A stretch of 64,000 nt of DNA, from positions 1-64,000 of the forward strand of contig DAOUDW010000090.1 of assembly GCA_034430895.1 (NCBI GenBank), read 5' to 3'. Source of the DNA: WVZH01 sp034430895. GTDB taxonomy: Bacteria; Chloroflexota; Anaerolineae; Anaerolineales; E44-bin32. Positions within the stretch are counted from its first letter, which is position 1; every line of letters starts with the position of its first letter. A program made the position numbers and the translations under genes. Positions 16,741 to 24,950 of this stretch are shown piece after piece. A model generated the notes under the pieces. That model ran no database searches and was not told where the DNA came from. It saw nothing but the letters and a program-made list of their open reading frames with translations.

Positions 16741-17829
16741 TTATAGCTCTTCCAGCATAGTCTGCAGCGCCAGGCGCAGGACGTCGATCGAACGGTGAAA
16801 TTCATCCAGATCGAGATGTTCCTCCGGCGTGTGATCCAGGCTTGAATCGCCCGGTCCGTAGGCGGCGATAGGGCAGTTCCAAACCGGCGCGACGATGTTC
16901 ATGTCACATGTGCCAGTCTTTCTGACGAAGCGTGGCTGCCCGTCGTTGGCGCGGATCGCTTGCAGCAGGGCACGCGTCAGGAAGGTGTTTTTATCGGCTT
17001 CGTGTAAGACTTCACAGTTGGAAAATTCCAGACTTGCTTCCTCATTCATCGCCCGCAGGTCGGATTCGAGTTGGCCGAGTCCCAGATCGGGCGGCAAACG
17101 GAAAACCATGTTCATCTCGGCCACGCCGTAACAGCCTTCCAGGCGGGTGTTCATATCACGCAGGGCGATATCGAGACGGTCGAAAATACCTGGATGATCG
17201 TGATTGAAATCGTCTGCGTAACGCTCTACTTTATGCCAGAAACGAAAGGCACGTTCTGCCGGAGTTTGAGATGGGCCGGCGGAATGGGCTGACGCTCCGG
17301 TAAAAGACCAATCCAGCATGAGATGACCCTTGTAGGCCAGGGTGATCCTGTCCCAGCTGCTCGGTTCGCCGATCAAGCAGACCTTCGGCTGGAATTGCTT
17401 AAGGGCGCTGCGCGCGCCGCGGCTGTCCGTTTCCTCGCCGGTAGCGCCGATCACCACCAGGCGTGTGCCGGGGGGAGGTTCGACTTGTGTTGCGGCGAGA
17501 ATAAAGGCCGCCAATGGACCTTTGGCATCCACACTGCCTCGACCGTGCAGCATTCTTCCGTCAATGTGGACCGGGATTTCGCCGGGGACTGTATCGATAT
17601 GCCCCAGAATCACGATCTCTTTGTCACCTTCGCCGCGGATGCCTATGACGCTGTTGGAATGATCGACGTAGGCGTGCATGCCATGATCGCCCATCCAGTG
17701 CGCCAGAAACAGGGCAGCTGTGGCTTCGTCCCCAGAAAGGCTGGGGATGGAAACCAGATCGTAGATCAGGCGCTCGCGCTCCTCGATCTGTGCCTGGTTC
17801 GTTTGGGTCGCTGCTAATTCAATCACCAT
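16741..17829 (-). CDS. lysK: LysW-lysine hydrolase (M20 family)
   Basis: 362 residues from the ATG at 17829 (MVIELAATQ), with GAAGAGG upstream. This zinc peptidase of the M20 family releases lysine from the carrier protein LysW, the last step of the carrier-bound pathway. ILGHIDTVPG carries the first metal His and its Asp. DAKGPLAAF follows, and GATGEETDSRGA supplies the catalytic Glu pair. GEPSSWDRI gives a further ligand region. It overlaps lysJ by about 11 nt. Some homologues act on LysW-ornithine; lysine is favoured here because arginine has its own cluster and the operon leader peptides are lysine-rich. Confidence 0.9.
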   Translation of the reverse strand: MVIELAATQTNQAQIEERERLIYDLVSIPSLSGDEATAALFLAHWMGDHGMHAYVDHSNSVIGIRGEGDKEIVILGHIDTVPGEIPVHIDGRMLHGRGSVDAKGPLAAFILAATQVEPPPGTRLVVIGATGEETDSRGARSALKQFQPKVCLIGEPSSWDRITLAYKGHLMLDWSFTGASAHSAGPSQTPAERAFRFWHKVERYADDFNHDHPGIFDRLDIALRDMNTRLEGCYGVAEMNMVFRLPPDLGLGQLESDLRAMNEEASLEFSNCEVLHEADKNTFLTRALLQAIRANDGQPRFVRKTGTCDMNIVAPVWNCPIAAYGPGDSSLDHTPEEHLDLDEFHRSIDVLRLALQTMLEEL

Positions 17830-19036
17830 ATACCTCTTCCAGCGCATTCACAATGACTGTGCGCACTTGTTCCAAATCTTCTTCTGCAACGCTCAAGGGC
17901 GGCAGGAGCCGTACCATTGTTGTTCCGGCAGGCAACGCGAGAACACCATTTGCTGCCATGGTTTGCAGGACGGGCGTGGCTCGCTTTCGCAGGTCGATGC
18001 CGATCATCAAGCCCCGACCACGAACTTCGCGTATCGCCGGATGCTCGATGGTGCGCAGTTCCGCAAGAAATCGTTCGCCGACTTGCGCAGCTCTCTCGGG
18101 TAATTTCTCCTCATCCAGTACCTGAAGTGTGGCATTTGCTGCAGCGCATACGAGCGGGTTGCCGCCAAACGTACTTCCGTGTGTGTGCGGTGGGAAGGTT
18201 CCCAAATCCGAGCGCCAGATCAGAACTCCCATTGGCAATCCACCGGCAATTCCCTTACCGAGACAAATCAGATCCGGGACGACGTCGTGATGCTGATAAC
18301 AGAACCAGCGTCCCGTTCGACCCAGACCGGATTGAATTTCGTCGAAGATGAGCAGCGCGCCACGTTCGTTACAAAGGGAACGAAGCCCATGGAGAAATTC
18401 ATCCTGGATCAGGTTAATACCGCCTTCGCCCTGGATCAACTCGACGATCACCGCAGCTGTAGAATCGCTTATTGCCGCTTCTGCCGCCTCGAGGTTATTG
18501 AATGGAATATGTTCGAAACCAGGGAGGAGGGGTTCGAATGGTTTTCGGTATTTCGGCCGCCATGTGGCCGATAAGGAACCGAGCGTACGACCATGAAAAC
18601 CGCCTTTCATGGCGACGATGCCGGTGCGATTGGTCAGTGCGCGCACCAATTTAAACCCTGCTTCGACCGCTTCTGTACCCGAGTTGCACAGGAAATAGCG
18701 TCCAAATCTGGGCGCCAGATGTGCCTGCAGCGATTCGTAAAAAAGTGCACGCTGATCGTTGTAAAAGATTTCCGAGCAAGTGATAATTCGATCGGCTTGC
18801 CGGGTTATCGCTTCCTGTACGACAGGATGCCGATGACCGAGGAGACAGACACCATGTCCGCCCACCATGTCGATAAATTCATTGCCCTCGGCGTCGAAGA
18901 GACGTGACCCATCTGCTGCCACGATGGCCAGCGGACGTTTCCCGTACGCGCCGGAGGTGTGCAGATCCTCGGAAGCGAGGATGTCTTCTTGATTCGCAGA
19001 ATCATCTGCGTGATGTACTACGGCTTCGTTATGCAA
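17819..19036 (-). CDS. lysJ: LysW-aminoadipate semialdehyde aminotransferase
   Basis: About 405 residues from a TTG at 19036 with GGAGGAGG 8 nt upstream, overlapping the lysZ stop. An ATG at 19054 lacks a ribosome site but is possible. It is a class III PLP aminotransferase homologous to ArgD. FLCNSGTEAVEAGFKLVRA binds phosphate, IFDEIQSGLGRTG carries the PLP Asp, and LGKGIAGGLPMG carries the Schiff-base Lys. It converts LysW-bound aminoadipate semialdehyde to LysW-lysine. The arginine cluster in this window has its own paralogue, argD, so the two are probably specialised. Confidence 0.9.
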   Translation of the reverse strand: MHNEAVVHHADDSANQEDILASEDLHTSGAYGKRPLAIVAADGSRLFDAEGNEFIDMVGGHGVCLLGHRHPVVQEAITRQADRIITCSEIFYNDQRALFYESLQAHLAPRFGRYFLCNSGTEAVEAGFKLVRALTNRTGIVAMKGGFHGRTLGSLSATWRPKYRKPFEPLLPGFEHIPFNNLEAAEAAISDSTAAVIVELIQGEGGINLIQDEFLHGLRSLCNERGALLIFDEIQSGLGRTGRWFCYQHHDVVPDLICLGKGIAGGLPMGVLIWRSDLGTFPPHTHGSTFGGNPLVCAAANATLQVLDEEKLPERAAQVGERFLAELRTIEHPAIREVRGRGLMIGIDLRKRATPVLQTMAANGVLALPAGTTMVRLLPPLSVAEEDLEQVRTVIVNALEEVYGD

Positions 19037-19844
19037 ACCAGGTTCCTCCTCCATCGAGCGCCGCTTGCAATGGCTGCGGACATCGCCCGTCGATAATGGC
19101 TGCATGGGCAACACCGTTTTCCAATGCTTCGCGCACGCTCAAGACTTTGTGTTTCATCTGACCGTCTGCCCATGTCATGGCCGTGTCCAGCTGCCCGCGT
19201 GATACCGTACGCACCAGGCTGGACTGATCTTCACAATCCCGGTAGAGCCCATCGACATTGGAGAGCATCAGCAGCATCTCGGCTGAAAGCGCACTGGAAA
19301 CAGCTGCAGCAGCGCGATCGCCGTTGACGTTCAAGTAACCGTCTGTTTCGCTGTAGGCCAGGGGCGGAATTAGAGGCACTTTGCCTTCTGCCAGGATTTC
19401 TCGGATGCGATCCTGGACAACTTCGGTCAGACTGCCGGAATAATCATCGCGGATCACGCGGATGCGCCCATCGATCACAGCTCGTATGGCGCTTTTGCGC
19501 TCTCCAAGCAGGACACACGTTTCCGGTGTGTTCAGACTCACTGTTTCCACACCGAAGCGCTGAAGCTCCTCACAGATGTCGGCGTTGAAAGACGTCACGG
19601 CATCTACGAAGATGTCGCGCATGGTCACATCTGTATAGCGGCTGACGAAATTGGAAGGCGAGCGCAGGTATTGCGGTGGGTGACCCTGCTCGTTGGCGAG
19701 CTGGTTGGCACGCTCTGAGCCACCGTGAACCAGGACAATTTGGTGACCCTGGGCGATCATCGCGGCGATATCCTCGCAAATCGACGTGAGTTGAATATCT
19801 CGGGCGCCTCCGATTTTTATGACCATGAGACGATTGTTATCCAT
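19029..19844 (-). CDS. lysZ: LysW-aminoadipate kinase
   Basis: 271 residues. It is an amino-acid kinase homologous to ArgB that phosphorylates the side chain of LysW-bound aminoadipate. MVIKIGGARD opens the nucleotide-binding fold. VHGGSERAN (rather than the GGGK of ArgB) is the substrate loop, and YLNVNGDRAAAAVSSAL and MLLMLSNVDGLY complete the fold, with a C-terminal DGQMKHKV. It lies between lysY and lysJ in the LysW operon. Confidence 0.92.
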   Translation of the reverse strand: MDNNRLMVIKIGGARDIQLTSICEDIAAMIAQGHQIVLVHGGSERANQLANEQGHPPQYLRSPSNFVSRYTDVTMRDIFVDAVTSFNADICEELQRFGVETVSLNTPETCVLLGERKSAIRAVIDGRIRVIRDDYSGSLTEVVQDRIREILAEGKVPLIPPLAYSETDGYLNVNGDRAAAAVSSALSAEMLLMLSNVDGLYRDCEDQSSLVRTVSRGQLDTAMTWADGQMKHKVLSVREALENGVAHAAIIDGRCPQPLQAALDGGGTWFA

Positions 19845-19887
19845 GTGTATGCTCCAATATCCGCTCGTTTCTTTCTATCGATGAAGC

Positions 19888-20925
19888 CTAGATTGGGTGT
19901 AAACCCGGGAATTCCAATCCCAAGCGTTCATCGAAGCCGAGCATCAGGTTCATTGCCTGAACGGCCGATCCAGAGCCGCCTTTCATGATGTTATCGAGTG
20001 CGGCGATGATGATAATCATGTTTGATTCTTCATCGTATGCAAAACCGATGTCGCAGTAATTCGAGCCCGAGAGGATCTTTGGCTCGGGGTATCGATAGCC
20101 GCCACTGCGGTCTGCAACCAGACGAATGAAGGGCTCCTGCTGATACGCCTGGCGGTAACAAGCCCAGATATCACGCAGGGACTCCACTTGTGCATTCTCA
20201 TTGACGAAACAATGTGCGGTGAGATGCGCTCCACGGACGAGTTCGATGGCCGTCATGGTGAGATGAACGGGGAAGTCCCCCAATTCCTGCTCGACCTCGG
20301 CCAGATGGCGATGTCTGCTAGGGCTGTAAACCCGCACGACACCACTTCGTTCGGGGTGATGCGATCCGGAACTAGCGGTAGCTCCGGCTTCCGATGAACC
20401 CACTTTCACTTCCGCCGTGACTCGTTCGAGCCAGCCGGCATCGGCAAGCGGTCCTAGTGCCAGGTTGATCAAGGTGGCGTTGCAGCCGACACCGGAGGCG
20501 TACTGGGCGCCTCGCAGTTCATCACGATGTCGCTCCGGCAAACCATAAACGAAGCGATCCAGCCAGGCCGGCGTGGGGTGTTCCCAGTCATACCATTTGG
20601 GATAAGCTTCTTTGCGCCGCAGTCTGAAATCTGCAGAGCAGTCGATAATGCGGTCGGCCAGTTGTGCATAATCTTCGATATTTGCAGCAACCTCGCCATG
20701 GGGAAGGGCGAGGAAGAGTACGTCACAATTTTCAAGATCGTCTGCGTGGCAGTAGCGAAGATCGGTGAAGCCACGCATGTTTGGATGCGTGTTGTGGAGA
20801 TAGCGGCCGATCAGGCTGCGTGAGGAAACCTGTGCCAGCTCCACCTGTGGGTGCAGCGTGAGTAGACGGATCAATTCCCCACCCAGATAACCCGATCCGC
20901 CAACAATCGAAGCTCGAATACTCAT
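19888..20925 (-). CDS. lysY: LysW-aminoadipyl-phosphate reductase
   Basis: 345 residues, ArgC family. The N-terminal Rossmann motif is SIVGGSGYLGGELIRLL. The active-site Cys is in ASGVGCNATLIN, and the later His region is VKVGSSEAGATASSGSHH. It reduces LysW-gamma-aminoadipyl phosphate to the semialdehyde using NADPH. Its start overlaps the lysX stop by 4 nt. The SGSHHPERSGVVRVY segment differs from argC in this window (SGAGRKPK), consistent with a different carrier-bound substrate. Confidence 0.92.
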   Translation of the reverse strand: MSIRASIVGGSGYLGGELIRLLTLHPQVELAQVSSRSLIGRYLHNTHPNMRGFTDLRYCHADDLENCDVLFLALPHGEVAANIEDYAQLADRIIDCSADFRLRRKEAYPKWYDWEHPTPAWLDRFVYGLPERHRDELRGAQYASGVGCNATLINLALGPLADAGWLERVTAEVKVGSSEAGATASSGSHHPERSGVVRVYSPSRHRHLAEVEQELGDFPVHLTMTAIELVRGAHLTAHCFVNENAQVESLRDIWACYRQAYQQEPFIRLVADRSGGYRYPEPKILSGSNYCDIGFAYDEESNMIIIIAALDNIMKGGSGSAVQAMNLMLGFDERLGLEFPGLHPI

Positions 20926-21800
20926 ATCTGCGCCTCTTGTACGGCAATGTTTTCGTTGGCCATTCGTATGGCGAAGTCCACGACCTCTGCAGGAATATCG
21001 ACTCCGGTGGGTTCGATGCTGTTGCGGAATTCCATCGAGTGGTTGACCTCGTTTACCAGGTAACCTGCGTCCGTTTCGAACAGGTCGATGGCAACAATCC
21101 CGCCTCCCACAGCGGCTGCGGCGTGTTGGGAGATATCAGCAATTTCTTGCGTGACCTCGCAATTGGTGGCCACGCCGCCGCGGGCGGTGTTGGTGATCCA
21201 GTGTGGTGAGGTTCGATAAATAGCGCATAGCGTTCGGTCACCCACGACAAAGGAACGGATATCCCGTCCGTTGGGTTTGGTGACGTATTCCTGAACGTAG
21301 CCGGTGTGATAAGGATAATTGCCCAGCGTGAAGCGGTGTTCCAGGATTGCTTCTGCAGACTCACGATCGTTGATTTTTGTCACCAGACGACCCCATGATC
21401 CGGTGAGGGGTTTCAGCACCGCAGGATAACCCTGGGATTCGATGGATTCCAGGATGGATTCTTCCGTGAAGGCGATGCTGACCTGTGGTTGAGGGACAGC
21501 ATGCTGTGCAAGTGCCAGGGTGGTGCTGAGTTTATCGCTGCAGATACTTGCAGTGTGAAAGTTGTTCAGAGTTGGTACACCCCAGGCTTCCAGGATCTGA
21601 AGCGTGGCGAGTGTACGAGAGCTGCTGATGCTGCGTTCGAGGATCAAATCGTATTCTAACCAGCCTGGATCCGGCTCCAGAGGGTTGAGGACAAAGCCTC
21701 CATCGTTGAGAACATCGATCTGGATTCCGCGCGCTTGAAATGCCTCCATAAGAAGCTTCTCTTCGCGTCTGACCCTCGAAACGATCATGCCGATTTGCAT
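20922..21800 (-). CDS. lysX: Aminoadipate-LysW ligase (ATP-grasp)
   Basis: 292 residues from the ATG at 21800, with GGAGAA upstream and starting 2 nt before the lysW stop. It is an ATP-grasp ligase (RimK family) that joins the amino group of 2-aminoadipate to the C-terminal Glu of LysW. PAVLKPLTGSWGRLVTKI is the ATP lid, and VQEYVTKPNGRDIRSFVVGD and NEVNHSMEFRNS carry metal and substrate residues. The lysine versus glutamate (ArgX) substrate cannot be read directly. Context favours aminoadipate. Confidence 0.9.
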   Translation of the reverse strand: MQIGMIVSRVRREEKLLMEAFQARGIQIDVLNDGGFVLNPLEPDPGWLEYDLILERSISSSRTLATLQILEAWGVPTLNNFHTASICSDKLSTTLALAQHAVPQPQVSIAFTEESILESIESQGYPAVLKPLTGSWGRLVTKINDRESAEAILEHRFTLGNYPYHTGYVQEYVTKPNGRDIRSFVVGDRTLCAIYRTSPHWITNTARGGVATNCEVTQEIADISQHAAAAVGGGIVAIDLFETDAGYLVNEVNHSMEFRNSIEPTGVDIPAEVVDFAIRMANENIAVQEAQI

Positions 21801-21801
21801 G

Positions 21802-21972
21802 CTATTCTCCCCAATCCTCTTCAACGTCCGGAGCCAATGCCAGGGTCAACGGATCGAGATCCGTGATTTCCAGTTCGACGCCGCACTCAGGGCAGGGAAG
21901 GATTTCATTCATAACGACATCTTCAGGCAGGTTGATCTCTGCTCCGCATTCTGTGCATGTTAGGTTGGACAT
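21802..21972 (-). CDS. lysW: Amino-group carrier protein LysW
   Basis: 56 residues from the ATG at 21972, with GGAGGAAAAGA just upstream. It has two zinc CxxC pairs (CTECGAEI and CPECGVEL) around an acidic body and the diagnostic C-terminus EDWGE, whose last Glu carries the substrate. It protects the amino group and shuttles intermediates between LysX, Z, Y, J and K. It is the first gene after a 5' leader with two lysine-rich peptides and two terminators. Confidence 0.96.
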   Translation of the reverse strand: MSNLTCTECGAEINLPEDVVMNEILPCPECGVELEITDLDPLTLALAPDVEEDWGE

Positions 21973-22006
21973 TCTTTTCCTCCGATAATAATTTTCAAAT
22001 GATATA

Positions 22007-22042
22007 CAAAAAGCCATCGATCTTTGGCCTGGATCGCTGGCT
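22007..22042 (-). terminator. Second lysine attenuator terminator
   Basis: On the minus strand AGCCAGCGATC (22042-22032) pairs with GATCGATGGCT (22022-22012) with one mismatch, followed by TTTTTG. It lies 35 nt before lysW. The loop sequence ATCCAGG (22034-22028) can pair instead with CCTGGAT at the end of leader peptide 2 (22084-22078). Confidence 0.7.
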
Positions 22043-22075
22043 CCTTATCTCCGCGTAGGTGTTGGAAGCGCGCAC

Positions 22076-22147
22076 TTATCCAGGACCGGGTTCCGGTCGC
22101 TTGGTGCACTTCTTCTTCAAAATGGAGATGTTTTTTTGATTCATCAT
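22076..22147 (-). CDS. Lysine leader peptide 2
   Basis: 23 codons starting MMNQ. The centre reads ISILKKKCTKRPE: AAG-AAG-AAG then one more AAG, plus an early AAA. The end codons contain CCTGGAT, complementary to the loop of the following terminator. It lies between two terminators, downstream of lysine leader peptide 1. Function as the second control peptide in series is inferred. Confidence 0.65.
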   Translation of the reverse strand: MMNQKNISILKKKCTKRPEPGPG

Positions 22148-22169
22148 TTCGATCGTTTCTCTATGCAAG

Positions 22170-22194
22170 AAAAAAACCCGCTCGTCTGGCGGGT
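22170..22194 (-). terminator. First lysine attenuator terminator
   Basis: On the minus strand ACCCGC (22194-22189) pairs with GCGGGT (22181-22176), loop CAGACGA, followed by a seven-T run. The arm-plus-loop sequence GCCAGAC (22190-22184) can pair with GTCTGGC, the last codons of leader peptide 1 (22235-22229), over 7 bp. Confidence 0.75.
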
Positions 22195-22225
22195 CCTATG
22201 CAAACCTTTCCTATGCAAGCAAAGA

Positions 22226-22294
22226 CTAGCCAGACAGGCTCCTACCAGGCTTCTTGCTGCACTTCTTGGCGAAAAGGCTTATTCGTTCACTCAT
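22226..22294 (-). CDS. Lysine leader peptide 1
   Basis: 22 codons starting MSERISLFAKKCSKKPGR and ending SG. Two AAG-AAG pairs at residues 10-11 and 14-15 form the control region. The ATG lies exactly 10 nt after the -10 hexamer, so the message should start at or a few bases before it, with no ribosome site. The last codons hold GTCTGGC, which can pair with the terminator arm. Inferred role: translation pausing at low charged tRNA-Lys lets the antiterminator form. Confidence 0.75.
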   Translation of the reverse strand: MSERISLFAKKCSKKPGRSLSG

Positions 22295-22304
22295 AATCCG
22301 GTTT

Positions 22305-22333
22305 AGATTAACAAAAAATCACCCAATTGTCAA
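22305..22333 (-). promoter_or_regulatory. lysW operon promoter
   Basis: TTGACA (22333-22328), a 17-nt spacer and TAATCT (22310-22305) on the minus strand. The same -35, spacer length, -10 hexamer and 10-nt gap to an ATG-AG occur in front of the pckA leader at 32018-32046. Confidence 0.8.
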
Positions 22334-22384
22334 GACAATTACGTTTCAAAATCGAGTCGCTTTTCAAGCTCTCTAACTGCCATA

Positions 22385-23980
22385 TCAGAGAGAGACTTGT
22401 TCCAGATGAACGATATGTGGCAAGGCAGCGATGGCTTGGAGAGCCTCTTCATTGGCAGGAGAGTCGATATTGATGATCGAAATCTGTTTACCGCCTGGCG
22501 CTTCTCGCCCCATGTGCCAGTGTGCGATGTTGATGTTGAATTCACCGAGCAGCGTTCCCACACGGCCCATCACACCTGGTTCGTCGTGACTGGTCATCAC
22601 CAACGTCCAGCCATCAGCTGCCGCATCGAGACGCATGTTATCGATTAACACGATGCGTGGTTCGGTTCGCAGGAATAACGCACCACCGATCAGACGGGAT
22701 TCTTCGTTGGAAATCACCCGGCAGAGAATCACATTGATATAGTCCTCTGCGGCTGGGTGGCGCGCTTGTGAAACCACGATACCGCGTTCGGCAGCCAGCC
22801 TGGGTGCGTTTACGTAATTCACGATGTCCGAGAGAATCGGCGCGAGCATCCCCTTGAGCAACCCAACGGTAAGCAGCTTTGTATGTTGTTCCAGTTCTTC
22901 GCCGCGGTACTCCACTTCGACCCGATTGACGCGGCCGTGGATCAACTGCATTTGCAGTGCACCGATTTTTTCAGCGAGAGTCATGTAGGGTGCCAGCGAT
23001 TGATAGTCCACGCCTTCAGCAAAGGGCATGTTGACAATGTTGCAATAGTTGTCGCCTCGAAGCGCATCAAGGACTTGTTGGGTAATTTGTACAGCAACAC
23101 CATGTTGTGACTCGTGGGTGCTGGCGCCGATATGCGGCGTGGTCACGACGTTCTGTAGGCCGATCAATTTTTTCAACAGCCCGGACTTTGGAGGTTCGTC
23201 GCTGTAAACGTCCAGTGCAGCGCCTGCGATCTTGCCGGATTTAAGGGCATCGAATAAATCATGCTCGTCTACGATCCCCCCGCGGGCAGCGTTGACGATC
23301 CTCACACCATCTTTCATCTTGGCGATTTCTTCTGCCGCGATCATGCCGCGGGTTTCTTCGTTCAAAGGGGTATGAAGGGTGATGAAATCTGCGCGGGAGA
23401 GGAGTTCGTCGAGTTCCGCCACGAGTTCCACACGGATGCGTTCTGCGATCTCTTCAGCGATGTAGGGATCGTAAGCGATCACCGACATACCAAATGCCTG
23501 GCAGCGCGTCGCTACACGTGAGCCGATGCGTCCCAAACCGACGACACCGAGGGTCTTCCCGTTGAGTTCGGTTCCCATAAAGACTTTGCGTGTCCATTCA
23601 CCTTTTTTAATTGAAGCGTCGGCTTTGGTGAGATTACGGCACACGCCAAGCAGCAGCGCCATGGTTAGTTCTGTCGCGCCAAGAGTGTTGGCGCCGGGCG
23701 TATTCATGACTTGTATACCGTGCATGGTGGCAGCTTCAACATCGACATTATCCAGGCCGACACCCGCGCGAGCGGCGATCTTGAGGTTTGTCGCCGCGGC
23801 AAAGGCATCCTCGTTCATCGCCGTTCCGGAACGCGTGATAATGGCGTCGTAGCCGCCGATGATTTCCAATAATTTCTTCCGCTCGGGTAAATGGATCACG
23901 TCGTATTCGGCATCGTCAGCTTGATCGAGAATTGCCAAGCCTGCAGGTCCAATGTTGTCGGTGATTAAAATGCGGTACAT
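22385..23980 (-). CDS. serA: D-3-phosphoglycerate dehydrogenase, long form
   Basis: 531 residues. It oxidises 3-phosphoglycerate with NAD as the first step of serine synthesis. The catalytic half has VVGLGRIGSRVA (NAD site), then ARGGIVDE and TPHIGASTHESQ with the active His. An intervening domain of about 130 residues precedes a C-terminal ACT domain (LVMTSHDEPGVMGRVGTLLGEFNINIA), which usually confers serine feedback. It is the last gene of the trp-ser transcription unit, 46 nt after serB. The preceding SD is GAGGAAG. Confidence 0.95.
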   Translation of the reverse strand: MYRILITDNIGPAGLAILDQADDAEYDVIHLPERKKLLEIIGGYDAIITRSGTAMNEDAFAAATNLKIAARAGVGLDNVDVEAATMHGIQVMNTPGANTLGATELTMALLLGVCRNLTKADASIKKGEWTRKVFMGTELNGKTLGVVGLGRIGSRVATRCQAFGMSVIAYDPYIAEEIAERIRVELVAELDELLSRADFITLHTPLNEETRGMIAAEEIAKMKDGVRIVNAARGGIVDEHDLFDALKSGKIAGAALDVYSDEPPKSGLLKKLIGLQNVVTTPHIGASTHESQHGVAVQITQQVLDALRGDNYCNIVNMPFAEGVDYQSLAPYMTLAEKIGALQMQLIHGRVNRVEVEYRGEELEQHTKLLTVGLLKGMLAPILSDIVNYVNAPRLAAERGIVVSQARHPAAEDYINVILCRVISNEESRLIGGALFLRTEPRIVLIDNMRLDAAADGWTLVMTSHDEPGVMGRVGTLLGEFNINIAHWHMGREAPGGKQISIINIDSPANEEALQAIAALPHIVHLEQVSL

Positions 23981-24025
23981 ATCTTCCTCGAATGGATGTG
24001 ATGGAATCGGATGCGATTCACTCGT

Positions 24026-24937
24026 TTAGGAGTTATAGCCAGACATGTGAAGCAGATCGATCGTGGAATCATCAATGGCTTCTAATGATTGCAACCGTTC
24101 GTCAACTTGCCTTTTCAAGGTCTGGTTGCGGAATTTTACCAGTCCTTGCTTCAAAATATCGATACCTTCTTGAAAAACTTTCTCGTGTTCTGTACCCATC
24201 AAGCGTTTGGCTCTGCCCTCTGCCAGCGCCAATGGAACGATTGCTTCCAGCCCTGGTGATTCGATGAACACATCTGCTTCCTCGGCAACGCGTTCGCGCC
24301 GAACAACGCCGCCGAATCCGACGAACAAATTTACTGTCTGGCGCGCTTCCAGATCGGTAATTCCATCGCCGACGAGCATCGTGCGTCTCTCGTTCCCGGC
24401 TAACTCTTCAATCACAGCGCGTTTTCCCTCGGTTTCGACCAATGGTGTTGGCGCGATGTCGAGAAAATGCTCTTCTGGATTGCCGCCATATTGCGTTTGA
24501 TCGAAGCGCCACCATTCACCGGAAAGCTGATCGAACTCGACGGGGACGGCACGTACATTATTTGCAGATACTCCCAGCCAACGGGCAAATTTTTGAATCG
24601 CCTGCAATAATCCACCGCTGATGATCGAGACTTCGCATCCACCCGCCTTCAAGGCGCTGATTACTTCTTTCGAGTTCGGAACAATGTTCTCGCAGTACGC
24701 CCGGGCGATAAGCCGCAGGTCGGCGCGCGTAGGCTGTAGTCGCTTCAAGCGCTCGCTGTAAACCGCCTCGAGTTCGATCTCACCATCCATCGCTTTACGC
24801 GTGAGTTCGGAGATATAATCGAAATGACCCTTAATACGCGCCAGTTCATCGATGCCTTCGACGGTAGTTAACGTACTTTCGCAATCGAAGAACACATGCT
24901 GAAAACTTCGCATTCGGGATACAGGTTTTTGACTCAT
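24026..24937 (-). CDS. serB: Phosphoserine phosphatase-like HAD hydrolase
   Basis: 303 residues. The N-terminal HAD motif reads VFFDCESTLTTVEGIDELA, where the second acid of the usual DxDST is Glu. Motif II is IISGGLLQ and motif IV is MLVGDGITDLEA. It should dephosphorylate phosphoserine. The protein extends about 80 residues beyond the usual end of the fold. It lies between trpA and serA in the same direction, with 14 nt to trpA and 46 nt to serA, so serine supply is coregulated with tryptophan, whose last step consumes serine. Confidence 0.85.
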   Translation of the reverse strand: MSQKPVSRMRSFQHVFFDCESTLTTVEGIDELARIKGHFDYISELTRKAMDGEIELEAVYSERLKRLQPTRADLRLIARAYCENIVPNSKEVISALKAGGCEVSIISGGLLQAIQKFARWLGVSANNVRAVPVEFDQLSGEWWRFDQTQYGGNPEEHFLDIAPTPLVETEGKRAVIEELAGNERRTMLVGDGITDLEARQTVNLFVGFGGVVRRERVAEEADVFIESPGLEAIVPLALAEGRAKRLMGTEHEKVFQEGIDILKQGLVKFRNQTLKRQVDERLQSLEAIDDSTIDLLHMSGYNS

Positions 24938-24950
24938 CGCATCTAACTTT

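Noticed and set aside
21973..22384. Lysine riboswitch (L-box) upstream of lysW
   Set aside because: I could not find the conserved L-box junction. Two Lys-codon peptides with terminators explain the sequence.
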